From Saururus chinensis (Eukaryota; Streptophyta; Magnoliopsida; Piperales; Saururaceae): DNA of 64,000 nt. Below are positions 1 through 11,931 of the stretch, in pieces. Location: assembly GCA_035235625.1 (NCBI GenBank), contig CP141140.1, positions 10,436,685 to 10,500,684 on the forward strand, in the 5' to 3' direction. A program made the position numbers and the translations under genes. The notes below the pieces were generated by a model. The model was not told where the DNA came from. It saw only the letters and a list, made by a program, of their open reading frames with translations, and ran no database searches. Each line of letters begins with the position of its first letter. The stretch's first letter is position 1.

Positions 1-558
1 AATACTATTTTTTTGGCCACCCTATTTTAAAATATAGATGTAAATTAGAAATCTGAAAAACAAGAAAGTAGATCATACCAAGTTGGACATATGCATCATA
101 TATCAAACATTGTTACCAAAAAACAAATCATACATCAAACACTAAATAATTCTGACGAGAGGGCGGAGACTCAATAGACCATGCTGGGAAGTGAACTCTA
201 CAAACATTTACATTTCCGGATAAAGTTTTAGAAAATGGGAAATTTGTTTTGGGCCCGTTCAGCACTCAGATGTAGGCATTTGTGATAAATATCAAACCAG
301 CTGTGGAAAAACTGCCAAATAAACCACCTCCCGTCTCCTCACATCCATAAAGAGAATTGAGAAACTTCCACGCAGAGAATAATAAATAAAGCCTTTCAGG
401 GGCTCGCACATAATCTCTTCTGTGTGAAGAGATATCCAGAACTGTTGGTGGTAAAGATGGAGGGCCTTGCACATATTATGCTTGCATGTCATTTAAAAAG
501 CGCATGCCAATGCCTGGTTGGAAGCTTGATGGCGTACAGCGAAAACATCAGGAAAACA

Positions 559-2399
559 TCAGGATCGGCACGAAGGGAGCGTAAGCCCCCCACAGCAAGC
601 GGCAATTATAATGTATAGCAATAGAACTATCAAGCACGTTAAGGAAGCCCTGTATTGCAGTTCAAAGCAGAAGCATTAGGGTTTCAGCGTTTGAAGAATT
701 AGGCTTTCAAATTTGGGGGCGTACAATAATAAAAAATAAATTACAGCTTAGCTTTTGTACTTACAGAAGTTTGAAATTTTTCATCCAAAGAGCGCGAGAC
801 AGCCGCTTGGATTGTTTTCTAAAATGAAAACTGTTATCTTGCATGGTCGCAGTTTTATCAACAAGAAGTTCGATACGATCCCCTCTCTCAAGTATTTTCT
901 CGATGTTGTCTACCATGATAGCACGTACCTGATATACATAACAATATTAAAGGGATAAGGAAAAACAAATATAATATTTAAGAGATAATAGAAGACACAA
1001 AAAACCCTAATACTAGGATTCAAAGCTATTCGTTGAAAAATAACAGCAGTATAAACATGAATTATACTGCTAAGGCTCTTAGATGCAAATATGTGAAAAA
1101 TCAATTTTCTAACAATTTTCTCTGATGCAATCTGATCATGTTCCCTGACCGTAAAAAATTTGTTTCCATTGAATCAGTATAATGATTTAGTTCACGAATA
1201 AATTCCTTGATACACTTTCACTCATATCTTCCCCCAAAAAGGTCACCTGTAATATTAGGCAAGCATCTCAATAAAGAGTTGATAAATTTCCACACAAAGT
1301 CTATAGGAGTACAGAATTACGCACATGTTTTTACTCTCAAATTTTACTTTCTACTTCAAATAGTGTAATTGGATTTGATAAATTATCTGTAGTAATGGTG
1401 AAGAATAAATTACTAAATCTCGTATACAATTGCTCCAATACAAACTAACACTTACCTCATCAACTTCACCACGTACACGGTTGAGAGTATCAACACTGGG
1501 GTTACTGGAGAAGTATTCCATTTGCTGGTGTAAGACTCTTGAAAACTCGTCATTCATTGCATAAGCGAGGGCTGAGTGAGCAACTCTCCTATAATTCTTC
1601 ATGAATCTCATATGAATGTCCTCCAAATAGGAAAAAGGTACTCTTCCTGGGAATAAATTGTCAAGTGTCAACATAAATAATGAATTATGAGTAAGACGAC
1701 GCCATAAATACATCAATTACTTGATGAAGGGAACCGTATTATCGAGAAACAAGAAAAACTTGTGTAAGAAGATAAAAAGGAAGTTCGCTCTATAAATCAA
1801 GTACTCCAGCAAAATATGTATGCAAAACAGAAAAAATATTAGCAAAACATGCAAAAAGAAATTAAAATCATATAATTTTAACAATATACTGATATGATTC
1901 CAATTATGTAAGTCACCACAAAGAATGACGGAGAGCCAACAGGTTGCCTGTCAAATTCCTAAAATTTGAAATGCAAACAGGCCATCTGCATCCAATTGAA
2001 TTGCTGCTGCGGTTCCATTTTAGCTTTTATGCTAGCTCTTCTTAAGATGTAAATGGACAGACCAGTAAAACAATATACATAACTGGGACTGACAATCACT
2101 CCAAACTCGATCAAGTTAATCTCTAGGGGACTCGACAAACATAATAAAGTGATAGAAATTAGAGAAAATCATAAAAACTGACTTCCGAAAGTGTCATTGG
2201 CCATGCAGAGGAAGGTGATCCCGTCGGATTTGAAAATGTGGAATACATAGCGATCTTGCGAGAAACAAAGCCTCGAATCGGAATCTGGCAGAAGCTTCTC
2301 CAGGATCCGACGAGCCACGGCTCCGGAGTTTCCGGAGACGGCGCTGAATTCAGCGAGAACTACGGTTCCCCTGGCGACTAGAGCGTAGACGATCGCCAT
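559..2399 (-). CDS. VAMP714: VAMP714-type R-SNARE (longin-domain vesicle SNARE)
   Basis: Four exons on the minus strand: 2399-2183, 1646-1456, 928-765 and 649-559. They join in frame to 220 residues, the usual VAMP714 length. The longin domain (about 1-110) starts MAIVYALVARGTVVLAEFSA and includes RLCFSQDRY and FLCMANDTFGRR. The SNARE motif (about 125-185) contains NRVRGEVDEVRAIMVDNIEK and the central arginine in ERGDRIELL. A transmembrane anchor LTCLIVLLLYIIIAA is followed by the tail LTLPSCRS. The ending and the GNSGAVARRILEK stretch match VAMP714 rather than VAMP711-713, from memory. R-SNAREs of this group drive membrane fusion at Golgi, endosome or vacuole membranes. The ATG at 2399 is chosen because family members begin MAIVYA; a GTG four codons upstream is ignored. 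All introns are GT-AG and the frame is intact, so the gene looks functional. Confidence 0.95.
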
Positions 2400-2900
2400 C
2401 GAGATCGACACAGACGGGCCCTTTCACCTTCAATTCGATCAAACTCGACGTAGAGAGAGAAAGCTAGGGTTTTCCATGGATGTGCTGGGCAAAAGACGCC
2501 GTCGAGTTGACCTTAAGAGGAGAACGTAGAGAGCGAGGACTTCAGAGGAGGAAGATGGTGGATGGGCTTGGGCTCAGCGGCCGGTCCAACTCCAAGAAGG
2601 TCCACCTAGCTCATCACCCCTTCGGAATTGCTGTGGCACTTGCGACACCGAATATGATGTAGCACCAATGAGAAAGCCAGAAAGGCACACGTATCCCACC
2701 CGGAGCATCCAACGGAGGAGCGACCGTTAAGGATATAAACGAGAAAACGACAGGGAGGACACTTGGAGACTGAACACTTGCTACTCTCACTCCCTCGAAG
2801 ACCTGAACGACAGGAGATCTGCTTGGCGAGCTTCACATGCACCGTGTCGCTGCTGTCTTCACAGTGATTGCCAACGTGTTATTTGAGCCGGTGTCTCAAT
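2400..2900 (-). promoter_or_regulatory. 5' flank of the VAMP714-like gene
   Basis: Non-repetitive, moderately GC-rich DNA immediately upstream of the ATG. It probably holds the 5' UTR and promoter. No clear TATA box was found, and the short overlapping reading frames here show no family resemblance. Confidence 0.35.
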
Positions 2901-5900
2901 TAACGGTTCTCCGTATCTCTCCCTTATCGCTCCCGTCTATTGACGGTGTATATATTGATATATATTAATATTAACGTATATTAATATATAGTTTATGTAT
3001 ATTTCTTACTTTGGGCTCATTGTTAAGATAGGAACATCAAAAACTTTTTCCCCTTACTCTATACCCCTTTTTAAGTTTAGCATGCGAACTAAAGAAAATG
3101 ATATTCATAATACAAATTATAATTTATATAGCTAATAATTTTAAATATTCAAAAGATTCATAATTGTATAATTATTTATTAATTATATCAAAACTAATGA
3201 AATAAAAATGACATACTAATGTCAAATCAAACTTATAGAAGAAAAAAATATTTTTACATGCTAGAAGAAGAGTTATGCCACAATTAGGCTTTTCCATTAT
3301 CTTTTAATCTCGTATTGGATACCTACATCATAAAAGATGATGAGTACATAAAAATATTTTATTAAATAGTAATTTAAATAAAACTAAAAGTTCCAAACAA
3401 CATACTAACAAATATTCGTTGGTAAGTCCTTGCATAAATCAACAAAATCATATTTACACATACATTTTATCAGTAAGTATTCAATTCTCAAAGAGTAATC
3501 ATATTTCAAGGTTATCTAGATACGATAACTTCATATAGGAGCTTCACTCAACTAGATAATGGGTCATCATAATGCAACCTCAGTTCTTCTTAAGCTTGTT
3601 TCACCTCATCCATGTCATAAAGTAAACGCTCATTATAGCTCATGGATCTTATACCTAGATTCTAACTTTCATGATCATTAAACCCCACATATTGCATTGC
3701 ACAATATCAATTATCTTTTGATGTTATAGTATGTTTGAACTCAACTTCAGGGCTAGGGAAGCGGTTCTACGTAACTCTTATCCCAAAAGAGCTAAAAGAT
3801 CTTATTCTTATTTCATACTAAACTTTTTTCATCTATGTGGCTAAAGACTCACTTAAAGAGCTAAAGCCATAAGGAATATATAACCCCATGTGTCAAATAC
3901 ATCATTTTTGGGTATGCATCCATCATATCAAATGGTCTTATACACATGCATTATGGTTCATTAACCTTTACATACATAATAATGCATAATTGTCACTTCA
4001 GTCACATTATTAAATGATTCAAATGATACATTTATTTACATAATAATTATATATTTAACATTACTAAAACATGTATTAAAAATCCAAAACATGCATTACC
4101 ATTAGTAAACTCATCGACAAGTCAATTCTCGAATCGATGATCGTCGGTGTATTCATCGACATATTAAACCCTACTAACAATAAATTCGAGGTACCATTAG
4201 TAGCTTCACAGATGACCCTTAGTAAGTTCACTGATGAGTCGAACCTTATAGACACTGAGTTGGTTGGTATATTACTATAATAACCAAAAGATTTGAAAAA
4301 TATCTTTGAACATTTTTTTACTTCAAATTTGACCTCGAAATATTTTGCTTTCGTATTTGATATAGTTTAGAGTGTGTGTGCTTATTTGTTGTGTTAGAGA
4401 CTTAGTTGAACCTTTAGATATTAGTAAACCCAACTCGTCGACTTTAGGGCTTCTAACCTTAGTACTTTAAAAATATTATATTTCTCACTACACATATAAT
4501 TTTGACAGCAAACTTATTGGATTAAAAACTAGACTCAAAGATGAATATAATGTACCAAAGAACACCTACAATAACCTTTGAATGGCCAAGATATTATCAT
4601 TTAAAGTTAGGGGTACTACCGTTTGATCCTACATGAGTTTCTATGTAGGACCTACAGGGGTACATGGGGGCCACTACTCAAATTCAACCCAGGTGAGCTT
4701 ATATGACCTCATAGAATAATGGTCAGGATTTCCTAAGCTTAAGACATGGATTGGTTAGTGAAAAGACCTTTCTCATAATCGAGACTTGGCCAAACAAAAT
4801 TTTATCTACTATGGTCTCCGCAAAGCAGCTATAACTCCCCTCACAAAATTCTAATTTTTATAGTCTTATATAATTTTAAAATCTTATTCAAAGGTTCATA
4901 AAATTATCTCTAATATGAATTTCATGATTCGTATGTTTTGGAGGTCAAAATTCACATCCAATCAAAGTCAAAGTAACCAAGGAGTCTTCCCAAACTCCTA
5001 ATTCCTCTCAACCTCCCAACCAACTAAATTTTTGACCCATAACCAACTTTTAAAATGAGCCAACCATAATTTCTGAACCAATTTACTTTCTAATTACTTA
5101 ATAATTTTAGAAATTTTATTCCTTAATTTATTCAATTTACTTTCTCTTTTGAAAGACCAAGGAAAAATCACTTAAGTGAGTAAGAGTAAACATTTCTTAA
5201 ATGTCTATAAAAGGGACAAGAAAAACCCTCTCTCCTCTATTACATGTCCCTCCCTCTCCCTTGTGGTATGTCCTTCTCCCTCTCTTTCTCTCTCCTTGCA
5301 TCATTTTCTCTCGCTATACTTCTATTTCTCTCTTTGCATATTTATCTATCTTCTTTCTCGCTCAATTTGAACTCACTTTAATTCAATCTTCTTTACTTAT
5401 TTTTTTTCTATATTATATTGGTCAAAATCTCTTGTAATCAGTTTATTAGTGATTAGTTTAGTGATCAGTAGAGTTTGCTTTGATTTTGTAGAAACTAACT
5501 TCGCATAAATTGAGCACGATTTAGAAATCAGTGGTAAGGAAATCAACCTATGAATCTAAATTTTTATGAATATTCTTTATCACCGTTATAAACTATATGA
5601 TTGTTAGAATAAGGTTTGATTGAATTCTAGTACGTGGATTTTTTTGGTTATTTTCTAGCATTTTTGTGATTATTTAATTAGCATTATATTCTTGGCTTAG
5701 TGTTATAAAATCTATATATAATTTTGTAGATGTCTAAAAACCATAAAAAATTAATCATGATGTGTACATAGGTATATAAATTCTATATAATTTTGAGAAG
5801 CCTTAGAGTATGTAAAAAGACCGAATTACTCTTCTAATTTATATTATTTTTATACTACCCAAATAATTTGTTTTCAAGGTCAAATTTTTTGTATTGACTT

Positions 5901-6467
5901 ATTATTATGTTAGAGTGTTCAGTAAATATTTCTGTAATTTTATATGTGCTCGTGATTTATTACGCATTTATCTCTAAAAATTATATTTTTATATACTCTA
6001 TGAATGAATTCTATACAATCAAGAAAAATATAATAGATCTTCTTATTTTATGTCTTAATAATGTATGCTTGATGATCTGATGTTAGGAAATATAATGTGT
6101 TTTATATCCATATAAGATTAAGAAGTTTACTATTATTATGTGTGCATGTGTGAGCATGCATATATATTAAGGGACATGTCTCTTGTATTAAACAGATTAG
6201 ACCTTTACCCTTATATATTATAAAATTATGCATCCTCTTATATTACATTGCATGTCTATGTATGATTAGGAATGGTTAAGGGATTTCATGTAATTTATCT
6301 AATAGGATTATAAAAATAATTTGGGCAATAAATCACACAACAGATAACTTGATACTTTATTTTACCTTAATTAAAAATGAGGGATGTGATGCTTCATGGT
6401 TAAATGGAAAAATAATTTAATAATGTATTGTTCTCGTGCCTGAAAGTTTCAAAAGGATGGCGGTCCA
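2901..6467. other. AT-rich intergenic DNA with an LTR-like remnant
   Basis: No gene is visible. A TATA-like CTATAAAAGGG near 5203-5216, followed by a pyrimidine-rich CTCTCT tract, looks like the promoter region of an old plus-strand LTR. Stretches around 4100-4250 (pieces about ...AGTAAACTCATCGACAAGTC) loosely resemble the LTR family at 21.8 and 62.9 kb. No ends or target duplication were found, so limits are unknown. Confidence 0.35.
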
Positions 6468-7750
6468 TGTTGACATATAAAAAAAAATTCAAAATTCAAA
6501 TGCAAAGAGTTCGGAGCTTGACTAGCTCTGGATGAAATCAATTTTGAAAATGGACAAATTCTCAAAAGTGGACAAAGTCGAAAAGAAAAAAATTTCTAAT
6601 GCTACACACATAGGAATGCGATAAAAAAATTTAAATTTTAAAGGCCAAGATTTCGGAGATTGACTAGCCCTGAATGAGACCAAATCTTTAAAATAGACAA
6701 AGTAAAAAAAAGGAAGCAAAATCTAATCTTACACGCGTAGGAATAGACTAAGGCTTCTAGCAAAAATTATTATGTAAGGACCCTCACGATGCCTCCTTAC
6801 ACTCAAAGTTAGCTACAAAATTCAAAATGGCTAAGAGAGACTCTATAAGCCTCATGTAGCCACATCAAAATAAAAAAATCTGAATTGCAAAGTGTTGTAC
6901 GAGACCTCATAAGTCTTACACCAAAATAGCCTTAAAAATAAAAGGTTAAGTGACACTTGCGGTCCCCATAATAAGTTTTGTTAAAAAAATAATAATAATG
7001 ACGTGTAAAGAGAGTAATGATGTGGAGGGGACTAGTCAAAGGTACGATGCCGGATCTTCTCTCACACTTCCCATTAAATCACACTTCCCACTTCCTCCAC
7101 TAATCAATCCGATTCTTTCTCACCCTACCACTAACCCATTTTCCATCTCCCACTAATTCACTCCCCACTTCCCACGAACCACCCTTCTAACTCATCTCAC
7201 TACTTTGCTTAACCATACAACCCCCATCCTATAAATACCCCTTCATTTTTATGAGAATGGGCTTTTAGCTTTCAAGTCTGCGAAACCTCTAAAAGAGAAA
7301 TCTATAAGTCCATCACACACCAAGTTCCTAAAAAGCCTTGACCTTCAAAAAGTTGAAGAAGATCAAAGAATTGGAAGATAGGCAAAAGCACTCAAGAAGG
7401 AAAAAGAACCTGTGCAAGGGGAGCTCTCATCTTCAAGAGGAATTTTCCTTTTTTTCTTTTTTTTTCTTTTTTAAACTTAAAAGTTGTAGCTACTTTTCCT
7501 GACAATTCTCTTTTCTTATTTTAATAAAATTTCAGTTGTTTCTTCCATTTTGCCAACTAATCGAAGGGTTTTAAAAATTGATTAATCACTACTACTCACT
7601 CTAAAGTATAAAAAGTAGTCTTGATTAATCAAGAGAAGGTCGTCCCACATAAAAAAAAGGTTCTTCTCTACCTCTTGCAATGAAGGATCATCCGATCCAT
7701 TCATTTGTCTTGTGCATAGAGAACTACCAAAATCTACCAACTGTCCAACT
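6468..7750 (+). mobile_element. Old LTR-like repeat R1, copy 1
   Basis: The sequence begins TGTTGACA and has a TATA box with context CCTATAAATACCCC near 7230, followed by a leader-like stretch, as in an LTR. An inverted homologous copy lies at about 24.8-25.7 kb plus 32.2-32.66 kb. Shared segments include GTTAGAAGCCTTA-type and CTTTGACTAGTC-type blocks. No coding remnant or matching second LTR is visible, so this is probably an old solo LTR. The 3' limit is approximate and the family is not assigned. Confidence 0.5.
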
Positions 7751-8044
7751 TATTGTGCAAGACCCCAAATCTTTCTCGCAGTTTTTTCACTGAGATTTCA
7801 TAGTGGACTTAACAAAGAGTTGTAATTTTGTAGTATACTCAATATGTTTAATGACACTTAAGTAGAAAGATTAATTCAATTGATCGACAAATTTATGATC
7901 ATGAAGAACTTGAAGAAAATTAGAAATTGAATATTTCACTTATAATTTCAAGTTTATAAAGCAATTTGACCTCAAAACGCGACCTTCCTCCTCTCTTCGC
8001 TGTATGTTATTCCCAAATGAACTCCAGACGCTTTTCTGCTGGTA

Positions 8045-9290
8045 ATTAAGGTTGCTAACGAGTCAAGCTATCTTGTCAAGATAAATAGGCTCGGCTCGGT
8101 TAACTCGAAGGGAGCTCGACTCAAGCTCGGTTCGAACTTGAAAGTAAAAGAGCAGATCTCGAATAGGGGTAAGCTCGGATCAACTTGACTCGAAACATGA
8201 TCGGTTCGACTCGAGATCGATTCGAAACTCAGCTCAAACTCAACTCGATTTGTTATATAACTTCTTACATATTATATTCGTATTTTATAAATTTCTTAAC
8301 TTTCACATTTCATGTACTCATAATATCTATGTTATTTTATAAGTATATATAAAATAGACTATATAATATGGTATATAATACCCATATTATGCTATTATAT
8401 TTCAAACAAGTATAAATCTCACTACTAATAAAATTAAGAATGTAGGTATGATAAATTAGTTTATTCTTATTATACCCTTATTTATTTATATAATATTACT
8501 TAATTTTTAAAAACTACCTTTAATCATTCTAATCCTAACAAATATAAATATGTAATTATACTTGCATAATAAGCATTCTTAATTCAACCAATCATATTGG
8601 TTAAAAATTAGATATCTAGTGAACTATATTCAGATTTTGTTTACAAATATATCCACTGAACCAAGTCTAGATTTTGTTGAGGTCTAATTATATTGATTTT
8701 TATTTTTGCAGGCAATGCACACACCTTGAAATATGTTAATGCTGAAGTCCAAATAGTGCTCTCTTCATGAATCTTTTTTGTGGTCACTAGAGTAATCAAA
8801 TTTGAAATCTATGAATAGTTGTTATGGCTTTGGTTTTGGTGACTAGTTTAGTTTTTGGTGGCTTATTATATGAGAGATTTGCATAGCATTAGTAAAAATT
8901 TTGTGACGAGTGAAAGTTTTTTGTAGTGTAATTTATTCTTATTTTAACTACAGGTTTTGAAGTGATATTTACAACTTTAATAGAATGGAATTGTAATTGT
9001 TATAATCTTTTTATTTTTGTAATGTTGATGTAATTTTCTAAATTAATATGGTTTGTACGGAGAAAAATAGTTTGGGTTGTAAATGAGATTTGAGCTCAGT
9101 TTGAACATATGTTCGAACTGCTATAGTATATTTTCGAGCTCGAGCTTAAGTTAATTTTTAAGTTCCTTGGCCGAACCGAGCTCAAGCTAGGCTTCTAGAT
9201 GTTCGATTGATTTTGAGCCGAGTTTTTAAAAATCTAACTTGAGTAAAAAAACATCAAAACTCGATTCAACTTGTTAGCACCCTTACTAGC
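8045..9290. mobile_element. hAT-like non-autonomous element with GCTCG-rich ends
   Basis: The ends form an inverted repeat: AAGGTTGCTAACGAGTC on the left, and the complement of TAAGGGTGCTAACAAGTT on the right. Subterminal zones are full of GCTCG/CGAGC words (8085-8240 and 9130-9230) around an AT-rich core. This is typical of degenerate hAT-type MITEs in plants. I could not find a clean 8-bp target duplication. No transposase is present. Confidence 0.55.
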
Positions 9291-9901
9291 AAATGGTATC
9301 TCTGTGGACTTCTTTTCTCCCCCAAAATTGGTTCTTACTCCCTTAGATATTGAGATAATTGCTTTTAGAGTCCAAAATCGCTCAACTGCTTCGTATTCTG
9401 AAATAACTACATGCATGTAGTTATTATCGGAAACCCATTAACGCGTTCATGCCTACTGACAATGAAAACATATTTCCATTGGTAGTTTTATTGATGTGTC
9501 AATGACTAATTTTTTTTAAAATTATGTCATATAAAAATAATAAATTTTCTTGAGAAAAATATGGGGTGATACGTACTTTTCACCTGCCTCTCCCTCATGT
9601 TGTGGTTTCCACCTCCCCGGTCGTCCTTCGGCTATAGAAACCATTCAATCTCACAAAAACCACTCATTCGAGCTACCTCTAACTACAGAAACCACTATGC
9701 CATGCTCCCTTTTTCGATTCAAAATCCACTCGCCTAGCCCTCCCTTCCGATTTGAAATTGATCCACTTTGAATCCACCCACCTATTAAACATAGAAACTC
9801 TCCCATTAAGAAGGAAGGAAAGAAAAAGAGAAATAAGGTACAAATGAGGCAAATTTTACACAACCAACTTTATTCAAAGTAAAAATTTTATTAGAATTTC
9901 A

Positions 9902-10001
9902 TACTCCATTTATCGTATATCTATTTGATTTTTTTAAATAAACTAAAACTTATTTGTTTTGAATAATTAAATAATGATATTAATTTGAAGCAAAGGGAGT
10001 A
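9902..10001. mobile_element. Small Stowaway-like MITE
   Basis: Begins TACTCCATTTATC and ends with the complement of TACTCCCTTTGC, with an AT-rich core of 100 bp in all. The ends resemble Stowaway (Tc1/mariner-derived) termini but the repeats are short and imperfect. Confidence 0.4.
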
Positions 10002-10424
10002 CAAAATATAGAGGGAACAATCTAGTTTTTGTTTGGGCCAAAGAGGGAATTGTATATTATGATGAAATGAAGTATTTCTTCGTGATTCTTGTTAATTAAT
10101 TGTATTTTTTTTTGTCTAAAAAGGGGTTTACTCAAGATATCACTTGGCAGGGCAAGAATACATATATCCATTTAAAATATATGACTCTCTAATTACACTC
10201 TACTTTTCTCAAATTGACTGTCTGGACTTGAAAACTAGTCAGCTTGTGGGATCTCCGTTGAAACGTTATTTGGTATAAATCTAGCTCTTAAATTTGATGA
10301 GTGGGTTTTGGCTACTCATGTTGGAGATTCCCGTTGGTAGGAGAATATGCAATATGATAACTAGTGCAAAATATTTTTTAAATTAAATAGTCAAAAATGT
10401 CTGAGTTAATATAACACCATAAAA

Positions 10425-11083
10425 TACTCCTACCATCTCATATTAATGGTTTTATTTTAAAAAAAAAATTTGTTTCATATTAATAAATTTATTTTGTTTA
10501 ATTTAAATGAATGAAACTTAAAAGACAATATTATAAATTTATTTTTTCGGCTTTATTATTCAATAAAAATTACTAGTTTTTCAAATATAATATTAATCTA
10601 AGTGACAAAAAATAGATATAATACATATTTTATATGCATACTTCTTACTTTTCATCCTATTGCAAAAAGTGTCATATCATTCGTGTTTTAAAAAAAAATG
10701 TATATTTTATGTTTTTTTCGTACTTTACATTTAAATCATATTATACCCATACTTTATTACAGTCATTTGATAGTTTTTTCTTCTAATTTCATAATCTTTG
10801 GGCTCCAATTAACTACTTAGTACTCTAATGATATTTTTTAGTCATTACCCTTATCTAAATTTATGATAATGAAACTATTCGTTTTCAATGCACAATTTTA
10901 AAGGAAGAATACTTCTTATTTTTAGTATTTTAGGTTACATAATCTTTTGTGTTATAATTTGTATATATTTTTTATTTTTATTATTTCTTCTTACTTTTTA
11001 TATTTTTTCATACGTCTCCCCTTACCACATTATTTATGTATCCGTACTTTGTCATTTAGTATTAATATGAGACGGATGAAGTA
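10425..11083. mobile_element. Stowaway-like MITE, 659 bp
   Basis: The left end TACTCCTACCATCTCATATTAAT pairs with the right end, whose complement reads TACTTCATCCGTCTCATATTAAT with a few mismatches (written here only to show the pairing). TA is the expected target. The core is AT-rich and the small reading frames inside have no recognisable content. It lies about 850 bp upstream of the VPS55-like start codon. Confidence 0.6.
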
Positions 11084-11931
11084 CACTACCAGCAATGTAG
11101 TAACATTAAGGTACAATAGTTTAAAATGCACAAATTACTACAAAAATGTTCCTTGATAAATTAAATTAAAATTATAATATATATTATAGATAAAAAAAGA
11201 AAATGATATTTACCAAACAAATTTACTTAAACGAAATTTTTTAATAAAATTTTAGTTAGACAGATTATATGAGCCTGAACTTTGTACGGGGCTTACATAT
11301 TTATCTAACCAAAACACAGTTAAATTTTTTGATTGGATAGATTCGTTAAGTGAATATTACTATGAAAGGTTATGACCGTGGAAGGAAGTTTTGTAATTCA
11401 AGCTATGACATTCTTCAAGCTATGACATTCTACACCGACTTTAGGTTTCATAAGTGATGAACTTAGCTTTATTATTTAGAAAGTCTTAATTAGTAGTCTA
11501 AAAAAGTTAGCCCCGTCTCTGGTGGAGGGTGAAGTAAGATTCTATCACGTCTAAATCTTCATGTCATTAAAATATTTATCATTAAATTAATTGGTGTAAA
11601 CTTTTGTTGGACAGATTCGTCGTAGCATTGTAAAACACCCTTCCAAACATATTACACTGACATCCCTCCCTCTGTTCATCTGCAAGGACATGTCAAAGGT
11701 GCCATCGCTCTCGCCGTGTTGAGGTTCTACTCTGCCACCCCTCATCGTATTCGTGAGCGTCGGGGGGGAGATTGATGCTCCACTTGTACTGAACGGCGAA
11801 GTTGTAATTGAGTCAACCGAAGCTTCTTGACTAGGTTAACGACCCAATTGACATGCTCTAGGGCTTTATCTCTCTGCCGCAGACTTCGTCTTCGATTTCT
11901 AGCGCTATTGTCTTTCGCCTGACCTGCGGAA

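Noticed and set aside
2480-2842. Short frames on both strands upstream of the VAMP714-like gene
   Set aside because: No family resemblance and no splice partners; more likely promoter and 5' UTR.
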